Translations under genes and position numbers: made by a program
NCBI RefSeq assembly: GCF_014077005.1
Contig: NZ_JACGVC010000047.1
Span: 275,145-339,144, forward strand
Reading direction: 5' to 3'
Source of the DNA: Colwellia sp. MB3u-45
GTDB lineage: Bacteria > Pseudomonadota > Gammaproteobacteria > Enterobacterales > Alteromonadaceae
DNA: 64,000 nt
Notes under the pieces: model-generated
The model's input: only the letters and a program-made list of their open reading frames with translations
What the model was told of the DNA's origin: nothing
Databases searched by the model: none
Shown: in pieces, positions 9,445 through 19,374 of the stretch
Layout of the letters: each line of letters starts with the position of its first letter
Position numbering within the stretch: position 1 is the first letter of the stretch

Positions 9445-10752
9445 TTAATGCTTAGTGATCAAGTCTGCAATCGTAGCAATACCAAGGCCTGTTGCACCTG
9501 CGGCCCATAAGCTAGACTCACCACCATTATAAGCGCCAGCTAAATCAAAATGTAACCAACCAGCACCGTCGTTATCGACAAAGCGTGATAAAAATCCTGC
9601 GGCATTACTCGCACCACCAGCCCCACCACCTTTTGCTGTGCGGCTATTGGCTGTATCAGCAAATGCTGATGGGCATTTATCTTGGTGCCAAGACTCTAAA
9701 GGAAACTGCCATAATGCTTCACCGGTGGTTTTTGCTGATGCTTGCGCTTTTGCCGCCACGTTATCATCAAGCGCGAATAAAGCAGAGTAATCACCGCCAG
9801 TGGCCATCACAGCAGCACCGGTTAAGGTGGCCGCATCAATAATCATTGGCGCACCCGTTTCACTAGCGGCCATTAAACCATCAGCTAGCACAAGACGGCC
9901 TTCGGCATCGGTGTTAGCCACTTCACAAGTAACGCCATTTTTATAGGTAATAATGTCGCCAAGTTTATAAGCATTACTGCTGATCATATTTTCTGCACAG
10001 CATAGGTATAACTTAACCCTTTGGTTCAAACCTTGTTTGATTGCCAATGCCAACGCACCGGCAACAACGGCTGCACCGCCCATGTCACATTTCATATCAA
10101 ACATACCAACATTGCTTTTCAGACTATAACCACCACTGTCAAAAGTAATACCTTTACCCACTAAACAAGCAGTAACTGCCGCATTTTCATCAGCACTTGG
10201 GTTAAAATCAAGCTCGAGCAAGCATGGCTTATTAACACTACCTTTACCTACATTGTAGATACCCATCCATTGTTGCTCTTTGAGTTCTTCACCTTGAATC
10301 AGACGAGTAGAAACATGATTAGGGGCAAGGTTTTTAATATAGTCTGAGGTTAATTGTGCCAACTTTAAGGGGTAAAGTTCAGCCGGTGTTTGGTTAGTTA
10401 AGTCGCGACTCCAAGCATAAACAGCGAGCTTATTATGCAAACGTTCAATTAACGCTGGCTCACCACAAAAACTGATATTCTCTAGTTTGTTAACACAACT
10501 AAATCCAAGCGCAAAAGCCCACTGACTCGCTTCATCCCAGGCATCACCCTGAAGCGATCCATGCTCAATATCTAATTTTTCTATTTTACGCGCAGCCATT
10601 TGAATTTGTCGTAAGCGATGGGCTGCGTCTTGAGGTAAGTAAATGGCAATATTATCATGGGTAATTTGTAGGGTTTTATCTTGCTGCCAACCTTGTGCGT
10701 TATTACTAGTGGTCAAGGTTATTGATACTGAAGCAGAATTAGCTGTGGTCAT
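9445..10752 (-). CDS. pepB: Aminopeptidase B (peptidase B, M17 family)
   Basis: Leucyl-aminopeptidase-type metallopeptidase, cytoplasmic, that trims N-terminal residues from peptides. The M17 signature NTDAEGRLVLADGL holds metal ligands, and GKGITFDSGGYSLK holds the catalytic Lys and metal-binding Asp. The length of 435 aa and the N-terminal half match PepB rather than the longer PepA. It is monocistronic, with the hairpin terminator at 9263-9296 downstream. The ATG at 10752 is preceded by GCGAT, a modest ribosome site. Confidence 0.93.
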   Translation of the reverse strand: MTTANSASVSITLTTSNNAQGWQQDKTLQITHDNIAIYLPQDAAHRLRQIQMAARKIEKLDIEHGSLQGDAWDEASQWAFALGFSCVNKLENISFCGEPALIERLHNKLAVYAWSRDLTNQTPAELYPLKLAQLTSDYIKNLAPNHVSTRLIQGEELKEQQWMGIYNVGKGSVNKPCLLELDFNPSADENAAVTACLVGKGITFDSGGYSLKSNVGMFDMKCDMGGAAVVAGALALAIKQGLNQRVKLYLCCAENMISSNAYKLGDIITYKNGVTCEVANTDAEGRLVLADGLMAASETGAPMIIDAATLTGAAVMATGGDYSALFALDDNVAAKAQASAKTTGEALWQFPLESWHQDKCPSAFADTANSRTAKGGGAGGASNAAGFLSRFVDNDGAGWLHFDLAGAYNGGESSLWAAGATGLGIATIADLITKH

Positions 10753-11097
10753 GTTATCGCCTTTGCATTTAATGTTAAGCTAATAGTCTATACCCGTTAC
10801 GCCATACCGGCAACATACCGCTAAACAATTAACCTTTGCAGCTGATTCGCTAGAGACCAATATAGATTTTCTATTCTATGGCTTACTGAATTGCTTACTG
10901 AAAAAATTAAGTACAGCAACACAGTTCTATGGCCTTAAAAGTGTTTTTATCCCTAAATCATTTTTTTATTCCTAAGTCACTTTTTATCCCTAAGTCATAA
11001 AGACAGTAAAGCCTGTTGAGAGAAATTAGCAGTTCAACAGCTCATCACGTAACATGTAATAAGCCTGATGACTTATAATATCTAATGAAAATATGTA
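10753..11097. other. Intergenic region with a short tandem repeat
   Basis: The 345-nt gap between divergent pepB and sfsA has no convincing gene. Around 10943-10999 there are three imperfect copies, about 19-20 bp apart, of a unit like TTTTTATYCCTAARTCA. Their role is unknown. They could be replication slippage or a binding array. Confidence 0.5.
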
Positions 11098-11808
11098 ATG
11101 AAAATTAATTTAACAAAAGCGACTATAATTAAGCGCTACAAACGTTTCTTGGCAGATATCACCTTAGCAGATGGTAGCGATTGCACCATTCATGTTGCCA
11201 ATACCGGTGCGATGAGTGGCTGTGCGGTGCCTAATGATACTGTTTGGTTTAGCACCTCAGACAACGCCAAACGCAAATACCCCTTTAGTTGGGAGTTAAC
11301 ACAGACCCAAGAAGATCATTTTATTTGTGTTAACACATTGCGGGCGAATCAATTGGCAGAACAAGCCATTTTAAATGGCACCATTTCTGAACTACAGGGT
11401 TTTAAAACATTAAAGCGCGAAGTTAAATATGGCGACGAAAATAGTAAGATTGATTTTCACCTGACCGATAAAAGTGGCCAAGAGACTTTCATCGAAGTCA
11501 AAAGCGTGACTTTATTAGCAGAAGATCAGGGCTATTTTCCAGATGCAGTGACTTTGCGAGGGCAAAAACATTTACGCGAGTTAATGGTCATGGCAGAAAA
11601 CGGCCACAGAGCCGTTCTTTTATTTGCGGTACTACATTCAGGCATAAAAGATGTTAAGCCTGCAGCACATATTGATGCTAAATACGCAGAGCTGCTGCGT
11701 GAAGCAAGCCAACGAGGCGTTGAAATCATAGCTTACAAAGCGACTTTTCAAAAAGAAAAACATAATTTTACTATTACGTTAGCGAACAAAGTACCGGTCA
11801 CATTTTAG
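11098..11808 (+). CDS. sfsA: DNA/RNA nuclease SfsA (sugar fermentation stimulation protein A)
   Basis: A 236-aa SfsA-family protein. E. coli SfsA was described as a maltose-gene regulator; the fold combines an OB-like N-terminus and a PD-(D/E)xK nuclease-like domain. Here the core shows [11 protein letters not shown] near the start and KIDFHL...[10 protein letters not shown], which fits a D...ExK site. It is positioned just upstream of dksA, as in many gammaproteobacteria (sfsA-dksA). The start is the ATG at 11098; the upstream region is A/T-rich with a weak ribosome site. Confidence 0.92.
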   Translation: MKINLTKATIIKRYKRFLADITLADGSDCTIHVANTGAMSGCAVPNDTVWFSTSDNAKRKYPFSWELTQTQEDHFICVNTLRANQLAEQAILNGTISELQGFKTLKREVKYGDENSKIDFHLTDKSGQETFIEVKSVTLLAEDQGYFPDAVTLRGQKHLRELMVMAENGHRAVLLFAVLHSGIKDVKPAAHIDAKYAELLREASQRGVEIIAYKATFQKEKHNFTITLANKVPVTF

Positions 11809-11966
11809 TGATAACAAAAAAATAGCAAGAATAATGATTGACGAGAGGGTTAAAAACTTGCTAAAAGAGCTTGCTCAAATTTTATTGTCATCTTGGTTAA
11901 AATTTAAACAGCCGTAATATTTAAAAAAAACTTTATATTTTATCCTAATTATTTATCAATTAAGCC

Positions 11967-11996
11967 TTGAATTTTATATAAGTTAGCACAATATAT
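11967..11996 (+). promoter_or_regulatory. Possible dksA promoter
   Basis: TTGAAT (11967-11972), an 18-nt spacer and ATATAT (11991-11996) lie about 100 nt before the dksA start. The surroundings are A/T-rich, so a chance match is quite possible. Confidence 0.3.
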
Positions 11997-12095
11997 GTGG
12001 GATATTTTGGGCCTGTATGAATTGGCCGTTGCAACCAAGCGATGAAGTTACATGACGTAACCAGTATTCATCGATTTAGGGCTAGGAGAATTAGC

Positions 12096-12536
12096 ATGCC
12101 AGCACAGAAAACATTAGGTATTTTAGCATTAGCAGGTGTCAACCCTTACGTTGAAAAGCCTAAAGAAGAATACATGAATGCCGCGCAACTAGAACATTTC
12201 AAAAAAATTCTAGATGCGTGGCGTGTACAACTTCGCCAAGAAGTTGATCGCACCGTATCGCATATGCAGGATGAAGCAGCAAATTTCCCTGATCCTGTTG
12301 ACCGTGCGGCTCAAGAAGAAGAGTTCAGTCTTGAATTACGTACACGCGACCGTGAACGTAAACTAATCAAGAAAATTGAGAAAACCTTACAACTTATTGA
12401 AGATGATGATTTTGGTTTTTGTGACTCTTGTGGCATTGAAATTGGCATTCGCCGTTTAGAAGCCCGCCCAACAGCTGATCTTTGCATTGAATGTAAAACA
12501 TTACAAGAAATCAAAGAACGTCAACTCGCGGGTTAA
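12096..12536 (+). CDS. dksA: RNA polymerase-binding transcription factor DksA
   Basis: DksA binds the secondary channel of RNA polymerase and, with ppGpp, reprograms transcription in starvation. The 146-aa product matches E. coli DksA nearly throughout: coiled-coil tip [17 protein letters not shown] and the four-Cys zinc finger [12 protein letters not shown]...CIECK. The start is the ATG at 12096, with AGGAGA at 12084-12089 as an excellent ribosome site. A longer in-frame start at 12042 would add 18 residues not found in the family. It is followed by gluQ after 12 nt, as in E. coli. Confidence 0.97.
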   Translation: MPAQKTLGILALAGVNPYVEKPKEEYMNAAQLEHFKKILDAWRVQLRQEVDRTVSHMQDEAANFPDPVDRAAQEEEFSLELRTRDRERKLIKKIEKTLQLIEDDDFGFCDSCGIEIGIRRLEARPTADLCIECKTLQEIKERQLAG

Positions 12537-12548
12537 AAGCCCTCAACC

Positions 12549-13454
12549 TTGTTTGATATCAGCCAGTCTTTGCGACCCGATACTGCCAGTCACTATCGGG
12601 GCCGCTTTGCCCCTTCGCCTTCCGGCTTATTACATTTCGGTTCATTAATTGCTGCGCTAGCAAGTTATCTAGATGCCAAGCATAATCACGGCCAATGGCT
12701 AGTAAGAATTGAAGATATTGATCCACCTAGGGAAAAGGCCGGCGCCAGTGCTGAAATATTAACCACACTGGAAAACTATGGTTTACACTGGGATGAAGAC
12801 GTACTTTACCAAAGCCAACAAAGTGAAGTTTATCGTGAAGTATTATCCGCATTAGCCCAAGAAAAACTCAGTTATTATTGCCGCTGTACCCGAGCCCAAA
12901 TTAAAGCCACGGGTGGCATCTACCAAGGCCATTGTCGACACTTATCACAGCCCAAAAATGCTAGTGCTATTCGTGTGATTAACACTATAGGTATCTCACA
13001 CTATCACGACCTTATTCAACACTCAGTAACCTGCAATGCTAAACTCGCTCAAGAAGACTTTATTGTCTTAAGAAAAGATGGCCTATTTGCCTATCAATTA
13101 GCGGTTGTTGTTGACGATATCTATCAAGGTATTACCCATGTTATCCGTGGTTGTGATTTACTTGAACCCACAGCAAGGCAATTAAGTTTTTATCAAATTT
13201 TACAGCATAATGCCCCTAAGTTTGGTCATTTTCCACTGGCGGTAACTCCGCAAGGTTTTAAACTCAGTAAGCAAAATAACGCCCCAGAAATTGATCAAAA
13301 AAACCCAGTACCTTCACTATTTGCCGCCTTAAAATTTTTGGGTCAACAGCCGCCTGAACAATTACAACAAGCCAATGTGACTGAGCTTTTAACTTGGGCA
13401 ATCGCCCACTGGTCGATCTCTCAAGTACCAAAATCACAAGAAATAGTTTTATAA
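12549..13454 (+). CDS. gluQ: Glutamyl-Q tRNA(Asp) synthetase
   Basis: GluQRS attaches glutamate to the queuosine base at position 34 of tRNA(Asp). It is a truncated GluRS lacking the anticodon-binding domain, and the 301-aa length fits. The class I HIGH-like motif is in RFAPSPSGLLHFGSL, and the KMSKS-like motif is KLSKQ. The zinc site is CRCTR...YQGHCRH. The dksA-gluQ-pcnB order is the conserved one. The apparent start is the TTG at 12549, only 12 nt after dksA, so translation may be coupled; no strong ribosome site is visible. Confidence 0.94.
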   Translation: MFDISQSLRPDTASHYRGRFAPSPSGLLHFGSLIAALASYLDAKHNHGQWLVRIEDIDPPREKAGASAEILTTLENYGLHWDEDVLYQSQQSEVYREVLSALAQEKLSYYCRCTRAQIKATGGIYQGHCRHLSQPKNASAIRVINTIGISHYHDLIQHSVTCNAKLAQEDFIVLRKDGLFAYQLAVVVDDIYQGITHVIRGCDLLEPTARQLSFYQILQHNAPKFGHFPLAVTPQGFKLSKQNNAPEIDQKNPVPSLFAALKFLGQQPPEQLQQANVTELLTWAIAHWSISQVPKSQEIVL

Positions 13455-13543
13455 GTACAATTAACGTCGACTTTTCACACTGTTTCCATTCTCTTTTCGT
13501 TTACACTGTTATATCATTGCGCGGGAAATTTATCGATAAAACT

Positions 13544-13556
13544 GGGGTCCACCATT
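13544..13556 (+). promoter_or_regulatory. Ribosome site and probable AUU start codon of pcnB
   Basis: GGGG at 13544-13547, six nt, then ATT at 13554-13556. The ATT aligns exactly with the known AUU start of E. coli pcnB when the proteins are compared (E. coli MFTRVANFCRKVL; here xIKSVINLCKKVL). AUU starts are discriminated against by IF3 and keep expression low. A GTG at 13566 is the alternative but lacks a well-spaced ribosome site. Confidence 0.6.
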
Positions 13557-14984
13557 ATCAAAAGCGTGATCAATTTGTGTAAAAAAGTACTCGGAAAAGC
13601 ACGAAAAAAAAATTCTAAGCAGCCATCATTTGAACAGCCTATTATACTTTCACGTGATCAGCACCCTGTATCTAGAAAACACATTAGTCATAATGCCTTA
13701 AAGGTATTATATCGCTTAAATAAAGGCGGCTATGACGCTTACTTAGTGGGCGGTGGTGTTCGCGATATTATCTTAGGTTTTGAACCTAAAGATTTTGATA
13801 TTGCCACCAACGCAACCCCTGAGCAAATTAAAGAATTATTTCGTAATTGTCGACTTATTGGTCGTCGCTTTCGTCTTGCCCATATTGTTTTTGGTCGTGA
13901 AATTATTGAAGTGGCCACCTTTAGGGGCCATCATGATAACGATGAAGAAAAAAATTGCCAAAAAACCTCAAAGCAAAGTGAAGACGGCATGTTATTGCGT
14001 GACAATATTTATGGCAGTATTGAAGAAGACGCCGAACGTCGTGACTTTACCATTAATGCACTTTATTACTCAGCCAAAGACTTTAAAGTTTATGACTTTG
14101 CCAATGGTGTCGCTGATGTTTACGCCAAACAAATTCGCTTAATTGGTGACCCTGAAACACGCTATCGTGAAGACCCCGTTAGAATGTTACGTGCTATTCG
14201 TTTTGCGACAAAATTAGATATGGAAATTCATTCTGACACCGAAGCGCCGATAAAAACGCTTGCCCCACTGATGGCTAATATTCCGCCTGCGCGTTTGTTT
14301 GAAGAGTTTTTAAAGCTGTTTATGTCTGGCAAAGCGTTAGCAAACTTTGAACTGCTGCGTGATTACAGTTTATTTCAATACTTCTTCCCTGCCGTTGATC
14401 AACAACTGAATCAAAAATCTCAAGTTTATTTAGCTGATTTTATCAGTTTGGCGATGAAAAACACGGATCATAGAGTTAATAATGACCAGCGTGTTACCCC
14501 AGCATTTTTATTTGCGGCTATGCTTTGGTATCCGATGCAAGAGCAGATACAAAGATTAAATCGTGAAGCCAAACTAACACCACAAGATGCATTTTTTGGC
14601 GCATTAAGTGAAGTAATGTCAGAGCAACAGCGCAGTATTGCTATACCCAAACGTTTTCAAGCCGTAATGAAAGACATTTGGATTTTACAAGAGAAGTTAG
14701 TTCGCCGAGATGGTAAACGCGCATTTAAAGCACTTGAACACCCTAAGTTTAGAGCCGGTTATGACTTTTTATTACTGCGCGCTGAAATTGAACAGCCAAA
14801 CATTAGTCAAAGCGAGCCAGGCTCTCTGCAAGAACTAGCTAAGTGGTGGGGAGACTTTCAAGAAGCTAATACCGACACACAACAAGTGATGATAAAAAGC
14901 ATTGTACCTAGTAAGAATGGCCCTCGACGCACCACGCGTAAGCGCAAAAAACCTCGGGTAGAAAGCGCTAGTAGCGAAACCTAA
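13554..14984 (+). CDS. pcnB: Poly(A) polymerase I
   Basis: PcnB adds 3' poly(A) tails that mark RNAs for decay. Nucleotidyltransferase motif LVGGGVRDIILG with catalytic DFD (PKDFDIATNATPEQ), RRFRLAHI, the RRDFTINALYY motif, and a basic Arg/Lys-rich C-terminal tail (GPRRTTRKRKKPR). All are typical of PAP I rather than the CCA enzyme. Length is 476 aa from ATT or 472 aa from GTG at 13566; E. coli is about 465. I prefer ATT at 13554 because its residues align from position 1 with the E. coli protein, which starts at AUU. The stop overlaps the folK ATG by one base. Confidence 0.93.
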   Translation: MIKSVINLCKKVLGKARKKNSKQPSFEQPIILSRDQHPVSRKHISHNALKVLYRLNKGGYDAYLVGGGVRDIILGFEPKDFDIATNATPEQIKELFRNCRLIGRRFRLAHIVFGREIIEVATFRGHHDNDEEKNCQKTSKQSEDGMLLRDNIYGSIEEDAERRDFTINALYYSAKDFKVYDFANGVADVYAKQIRLIGDPETRYREDPVRMLRAIRFATKLDMEIHSDTEAPIKTLAPLMANIPPARLFEEFLKLFMSGKALANFELLRDYSLFQYFFPAVDQQLNQKSQVYLADFISLAMKNTDHRVNNDQRVTPAFLFAAMLWYPMQEQIQRLNREAKLTPQDAFFGALSEVMSEQQRSIAIPKRFQAVMKDIWILQEKLVRRDGKRAFKALEHPKFRAGYDFLLLRAEIEQPNISQSEPGSLQELAKWWGDFQEANTDTQQVMIKSIVPSKNGPRRTTRKRKKPRVESASSET

Positions 14985-15475
14985 TGACTTTAGCCTATAT
15001 TGGTTTAGGCAGTAATTTAGCTGATCCGCAAGCTCAAATATCTTCTGCGTTAGATAAACTAACGCAGTTAGAAGACTGTCAGGTTAGCCAAGTGTCTTCA
15101 TTATACTTTAGTCGCCCAATGGGACCACAAGATCAACCTGATTACATGAATGCTGTGGTCGCCATTGAAACCAGCCTAAGTGCCATTGCATTACTTGATC
15201 AACTACAACATATTGAGCAAACTGCCGGTCGTGTTCGCAAAGATAATCGTTGGGGCGCTAGGGTACTAGATTTAGACATACTGTTATTTGCCCAGCAAGT
15301 GATAAGTACTGAACGCTTAACCATTCCGCACTATGGCTTAAAACAACGAGAATTTGTGCTACTACCGCTGGCAGAAATAGCACCTAACTTAATGTTACCT
15401 GATGGTGATAATATTCAAGAACTGGCTGACCAGATTAATATAAATGGACTAAAAATTCACAGTAAGTTAAGTTAG
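14984..15475 (+). CDS. folK: HPPK, 6-hydroxymethyl-dihydropterin pyrophosphokinase
   Basis: Transfers pyrophosphate from ATP to 6-hydroxymethyl-7,8-dihydropterin in folate synthesis. The N-terminus YIGLGSNLADP and the signature RWGARVLDLDILLF with the two Mg-binding Asp residues are clear. Length 163 aa is normal. The ATG overlaps the pcnB stop (TAATG), suggesting translational coupling, as in many gammaproteobacteria. panB follows after 57 nt. Confidence 0.95.
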   Translation: MTLAYIGLGSNLADPQAQISSALDKLTQLEDCQVSQVSSLYFSRPMGPQDQPDYMNAVVAIETSLSAIALLDQLQHIEQTAGRVRKDNRWGARVLDLDILLFAQQVISTERLTIPHYGLKQREFVLLPLAEIAPNLMLPDGDNIQELADQININGLKIHSKLS

Positions 15476-15532
15476 AATAACAGCTCTAAAAGTAGCAAAA
15501 ATTAATGCTGCATCATAACCAACGGAAATACT

Positions 15533-16327
15533 ATGGCCAGAATAACCACCGCCACCTTGCAGAAAATGAAACAACAAGGTGAAAAAATTACCACTATTAC
15601 CGCCTATGATGCCAGTTTCGCGAAAATATTCGATCAAGCAGGTATTCACGCAATATTGATCGGTGACTCACTAGGCATGGTTTTACAAGGCCATGACGAT
15701 ACCCTACCCGTTGATATCGACCATATGGCTTATCATACACTTTGTGTAAAACGTGGTGTGGAAAACAGCCTTATTATCGCTGACATGCCTTTTATGAGTT
15801 ACGCAACTACCGAACAAGCCTATATAAACGCCGCTAAGCTAATGCAAGCCGGTGCCAGCATGGTAAAAATAGAAGGTGGCCAGTGGTTAGAAGCCAGCAT
15901 TAAAGGCTTAGTTGAGCGCGGTATCCCTGTTTGTGCCCATTTAGGCTTAACACCACAGTCGGTTAACGTCTTTGGTGGCTTTAAAGTACAAGGTAGAGAA
16001 AGCGACAAAGCCCTAGAGATGATTGAAAACGCCAAAGCATTAGAGGCTGCCGGTGCACAATTATTAGTGCTAGAGTGCATTCCAAGTAGCCTAGGTAAAG
16101 CCATTACCCAAGCCGTATCGATACCGACCATAGGGATAGGGGCAGGTAAAGATACCGATGGACAAATTCTAGTGATGCATGACGCCTTAGGCATATCATG
16201 TAGTTATATGCCTAAGTTTTCACGTAACTTTTTAATCGATACTGGCGATATAAAAAAGGCAGTAGAGTTATATATTGACGAAGTCAGCAAAGGCAACTTT
16301 CCAGGCCCTGAGCACATATTCACCTAG
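15533..16327 (+). CDS. panB: 3-methyl-2-oxobutanoate hydroxymethyltransferase
   Basis: Makes ketopantoate from 2-ketoisovalerate with methylene-THF, the first committed step to pantothenate. Motifs include [27 protein letters not shown] with a metal-binding Asp, KIEGG, and [17 protein letters not shown]. Length 264 aa matches E. coli. It starts with GGAA about 9 nt upstream of the ATG. Probably co-transcribed with pcnB-folK; panC follows after 142 nt. Confidence 0.96.
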   Translation: MARITTATLQKMKQQGEKITTITAYDASFAKIFDQAGIHAILIGDSLGMVLQGHDDTLPVDIDHMAYHTLCVKRGVENSLIIADMPFMSYATTEQAYINAAKLMQAGASMVKIEGGQWLEASIKGLVERGIPVCAHLGLTPQSVNVFGGFKVQGRESDKALEMIENAKALEAAGAQLLVLECIPSSLGKAITQAVSIPTIGIGAGKDTDGQILVMHDALGISCSYMPKFSRNFLIDTGDIKKAVELYIDEVSKGNFPGPEHIFT

Positions 16328-16469
16328 CCAACATATCTGTTACACAAATACGCAGTATATTATGTCGACCATTAGAAGCTGAGCAATTAATGAATCTGTT
16401 GGCTATAAAAGCCATCGTCATTAGAGCTTAAGCCTTCAACATTCACACCGAGTAGAAAGTAGAATAACC

Positions 16470-17318
16470 ATGCAAACAATTGAACAAATTTCGAATTTAC
16501 GTGGCGAAATTAATCTTTGGCGCCAACAAGGTCTTAAAATTGCTTTTGTTCCCACTATGGGCAACTTACATCAAGGGCATATTGCCTTAGTAGAAAAAGC
16601 CAAATTGCTTGCCGATAAAGTGGTTGCCAGCATTTTTGTTAACCCAATGCAATTTGGCGCTACTGAAGATATCGGTAATTACCCGCGCACTATGGCGGCG
16701 GATCAAGAGAAATTACTTACCGCGGGTTGCGACTTATTATTTACGCCAACGCCTGCGATTATTTACCCCAAGGGATTAGACCAACAAAGTTACGTTGAAG
16801 TACCAAATGTTTCTCAACACTATTGTGGTGAAAGTCGCCCTGGACATTTTCGTGGTGTAACAACAGTTGTCTGTAAGTTGTTTAATTTAGTGCAACCCGA
16901 TATTGCCTGCTTTGGCTTAAAAGACTATCAACAAGTGCAAGTTATTCAAACCATGGTGGAAGACTTATCTATGCCGATTGAGATAATAGCCGTTGAAACC
17001 GTGCGAGAAGCCTCAGGCTTAGCGTTAAGCTCACGTAATAATTATCTCAACAAAGCAGAAAAAAACATAGCGCCCGCTTTAAATCAAAACCTTAAGTGGC
17101 TTGCTCAAGCAATACGAAGCAACGATGACTTTGTTGGCTTAGCGCAAAAAGCGGCCAGTAATATTAATATGGCTGGCATGAAAACTGATTATATTCATAT
17201 TTGTCACGCGCGCACTTTACAACCCGCAAGCAAAGACGATAAAGAACTGGTCATTCTCGCGGCCGCGCATTGTGGTAAAGCACGGTTAATCGATAACCTA
17301 CGAGTAACATTAGCTTAA
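16470..17318 (+). CDS. panC: Pantothenate synthetase
   Basis: Condenses pantoate and beta-alanine with ATP. The motif [15 protein letters not shown] contains the HxGH nucleotide-binding site, followed by [10 protein letters not shown], the FGLKDYQQ region and [10 protein letters not shown]. Length 282 aa is typical. Its beta-alanine would come from the convergent panP gene, since no panD lies beside it. A terminator at 17391-17422 separates the two. Confidence 0.96.
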   Translation: MQTIEQISNLRGEINLWRQQGLKIAFVPTMGNLHQGHIALVEKAKLLADKVVASIFVNPMQFGATEDIGNYPRTMAADQEKLLTAGCDLLFTPTPAIIYPKGLDQQSYVEVPNVSQHYCGESRPGHFRGVTTVVCKLFNLVQPDIACFGLKDYQQVQVIQTMVEDLSMPIEIIAVETVREASGLALSSRNNYLNKAEKNIAPALNQNLKWLAQAIRSNDDFVGLAQKAASNINMAGMKTDYIHICHARTLQPASKDDKELVILAAAHCGKARLIDNLRVTLA

Positions 17319-17390
17319 GTTATTTTATGACTGGATAGCTATATGAATGTATAGCTTTATGAATGTATAGCTTTATAACGCAGTAAACAT

Positions 17391-17422
17391 TAAAGCGACG
17401 ACTTAGGGTAGTCGCTTTTTTA
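17391..17422. terminator. Terminator between panC and panP
   Basis: Stem AAAGCGAC / GTCGCTTT with an 11-nt loop, followed by TTTTTT on the plus strand and preceded by an A-bearing flank on the other side. It lies between convergent genes. Just upstream (about 17342-17375) a 16-nt unit like TGAATGTATAGCTTTA is repeated twice. Confidence 0.75.
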
Positions 17423-17439
17423 TTTGCCGATAAAAATGT

Positions 17440-19068
17440 TTAGGTCATCGCCAGTAACAAAGGCAAAAAGCTTTCACTTTCTTGTGCCAAGGTTGTTTGC
17501 TCGGCTAAAACATCTTGAAGAATAGCTTTTGAGGTCAATGGATTGGCTAATACAACACGAAAAACTAAGGTTTTACGCCCTTGATATTTCTTCACTTCAA
17601 TACGGGTACGAGAAACAAAAGATTTACCATTTTCACGTTGGCGTTTTTGAATAAACTTGGTCAGTTTATCGAGTAATTCATTGATATTTTCCTGCTCAAC
17701 ATCATCAGCATGCGCCAACAATTTTTGTACAATGGCAGGATTATAGCGATAAGTTAATAAGCATAACTCAGGTTTAGTGATCAGTTCAAAATCAGGGTGC
17801 TGCGCTATTAGCTCAGCAAAATGATGTGCTTTTTCAATACTGTGATTAATCAGCATTTCATAGCCAGGGCGACTGATCACGTGCAGGGCAGAATATACCA
17901 GCATTGCCATACCTGGGCGTGAGCCTTCCAAAGTATGACTACCTAAATCTTTCGAACCTTTACGTAAAATGTACTCCGCATGATGTTCAATAGCGGCCAC
18001 TGAGGCTGGGTTTTTAAACACCACTAGCCCAGCGCCCATCGGCACATACATTTGCTTGTGTGCGTCGATAGTCACCGAGTCAGCTAACTCAATGCCTTTT
18101 AATAAGGGGCGATACTTATTCGATAATAAAGTGGCTCCACCCCAGGCGGCGTCAACATGAAAATGTGCGCTATAACGTTGGGCAATAGCGGCCATTTTAT
18201 CAAGCGGGTCGACATTACCAGTTTCCGTTGTCCCTGCGACACCAACAATACTGAGTACATGAATATTTTCACTGGCTAATTGCTGACATTTAGCCGCTAG
18301 TAATTGGCAGTCAATTTTATTATTTTCATCGGTTGGAATAGCAATAACGCTGTCTTGGCCTATGCCAAGTACATCGGCTGATTTTTTCAGTGAGTAATGA
18401 CCACGAGCCGAGACTAAAATAGCTAAGCCATCATACTGATAGTGTTTAAGCGCCTTAAATAAGCCCTCACGTGCTACTCCTTTGAAGTCGCCGTCAGGTT
18501 TTAGTAAGTTGTTACGCGCAACCCAAAGTGCCGTTAAATTAGCGACAGTGCCACCTGAGCAAAATGCGCCTAAGGAGTGATTAGCGCTGTGCATCCACTG
18601 TTGATAAAATGGTGCTTCATCTTGATAAACTAAACGATGCATCATACCCAGAACTTGCCGTTCCATCGGGGTAAAGGCTTTAGAGGTCTCTATTTTGACT
18701 AAGTTTTGATTTAAGCCCACCATCAACTTTGACAATGGCAAAATAAAGTAAGGCAGTGCTGAGGTCATATGGCCAATAAAACTTGGACTTGAGGTATGCA
18801 CAGACTGAGACACCAACTTGTCAAGCAAGTGCTGCATGTGATCAGAAACAAAAGCCGGCTCTTCAGGGATCTGCGAATCAGCAAAATCTTTTTCAATTTC
18901 GCTCAACGCTTGCTCTGTTGCCGCTATATGTGCGCCAAGAAAGCCTGCCAAGTTTTGCGACATCTCATTCTCTATTCGACCTAATGTAGAATCAGGTGCG
19001 ACAGGAATGGTAAAGATGCGCAGTAAAGACTCTTCAGACGCTTTTGCCGCGCGTTTATTCACCGTCAT
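17440..19068 (-). CDS. panP: PLP-dependent aspartate 1-decarboxylase PanP
   Basis: Group II PLP decarboxylase that makes beta-alanine from aspartate, replacing the pyruvoyl enzyme PanD. The PLP lysine is in TIDAHKQMYVPMGAG, with upstream HVDAAWGGA (Asp to pyridine N) and FCSGGTVANLTAL. The 542-aa length matches the TIGR03799 family, shown in Vibrio to act as an aspartate decarboxylase, rather than GadB or PanD. Its position, convergent with panB-panC, supports the role. Start ATG at 19068. Confidence 0.92.
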   Translation of the reverse strand: MTVNKRAAKASEESLLRIFTIPVAPDSTLGRIENEMSQNLAGFLGAHIAATEQALSEIEKDFADSQIPEEPAFVSDHMQHLLDKLVSQSVHTSSPSFIGHMTSALPYFILPLSKLMVGLNQNLVKIETSKAFTPMERQVLGMMHRLVYQDEAPFYQQWMHSANHSLGAFCSGGTVANLTALWVARNNLLKPDGDFKGVAREGLFKALKHYQYDGLAILVSARGHYSLKKSADVLGIGQDSVIAIPTDENNKIDCQLLAAKCQQLASENIHVLSIVGVAGTTETGNVDPLDKMAAIAQRYSAHFHVDAAWGGATLLSNKYRPLLKGIELADSVTIDAHKQMYVPMGAGLVVFKNPASVAAIEHHAEYILRKGSKDLGSHTLEGSRPGMAMLVYSALHVISRPGYEMLINHSIEKAHHFAELIAQHPDFELITKPELCLLTYRYNPAIVQKLLAHADDVEQENINELLDKLTKFIQKRQRENGKSFVSRTRIEVKKYQGRKTLVFRVVLANPLTSKAILQDVLAEQTTLAQESESFLPLLLAMT

Positions 19069-19253
19069 ATTTATTCACTATTAACGACTTACCTTGAGTA
19101 AGTTGATATTTATATATGAGCGGCACTGTAATAAAAAATCAAGCAAAAGTCTCGTTTTTTCAATCAAAATTGAGTTTTAAACCTAAGATTAAACCAAATA
19201 AAGCTCAATTTAACTCACCTGATTTTAGCGGTAATACTTAGCTAAAATAGTAC

Positions 19254-19352
19254 TTAACCCACTAAAGTTGCTATATAAACCAAAGCCAGTTCAACAATTG
19301 CCAAGCTGCTTAATGCCAGCATAAAAACGGTTTTTTTAATATTGTTTGTCAT
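19254..19352 (-). CDS. Possible tiny membrane protein (32 aa)
   Basis: A short minus-strand frame starting at the ATG at 19352, with AGGA 8 nt upstream; an ATG at 19361 would add three residues. The product begins MTNNIKKTVF and carries one hydrophobic segment (MLALSSLAIVELALVYIATL). Start, ribosome site, basic N-terminus and one transmembrane helix resemble known bacterial small membrane proteins. I recognise no family. It stands alone between panP and the TrmB-like gene. Confidence 0.4.
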   Translation of the reverse strand: MTNNIKKTVFMLALSSLAIVELALVYIATLVG

Positions 19353-19374
19353 GTTATTCATCCTAAATTACAAG

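Noticed and set aside
13394..13582. Plus-strand frame between gluQ and pcnB
   Set aside because: Overlaps the gluQ end and the pcnB start; no conserved features.
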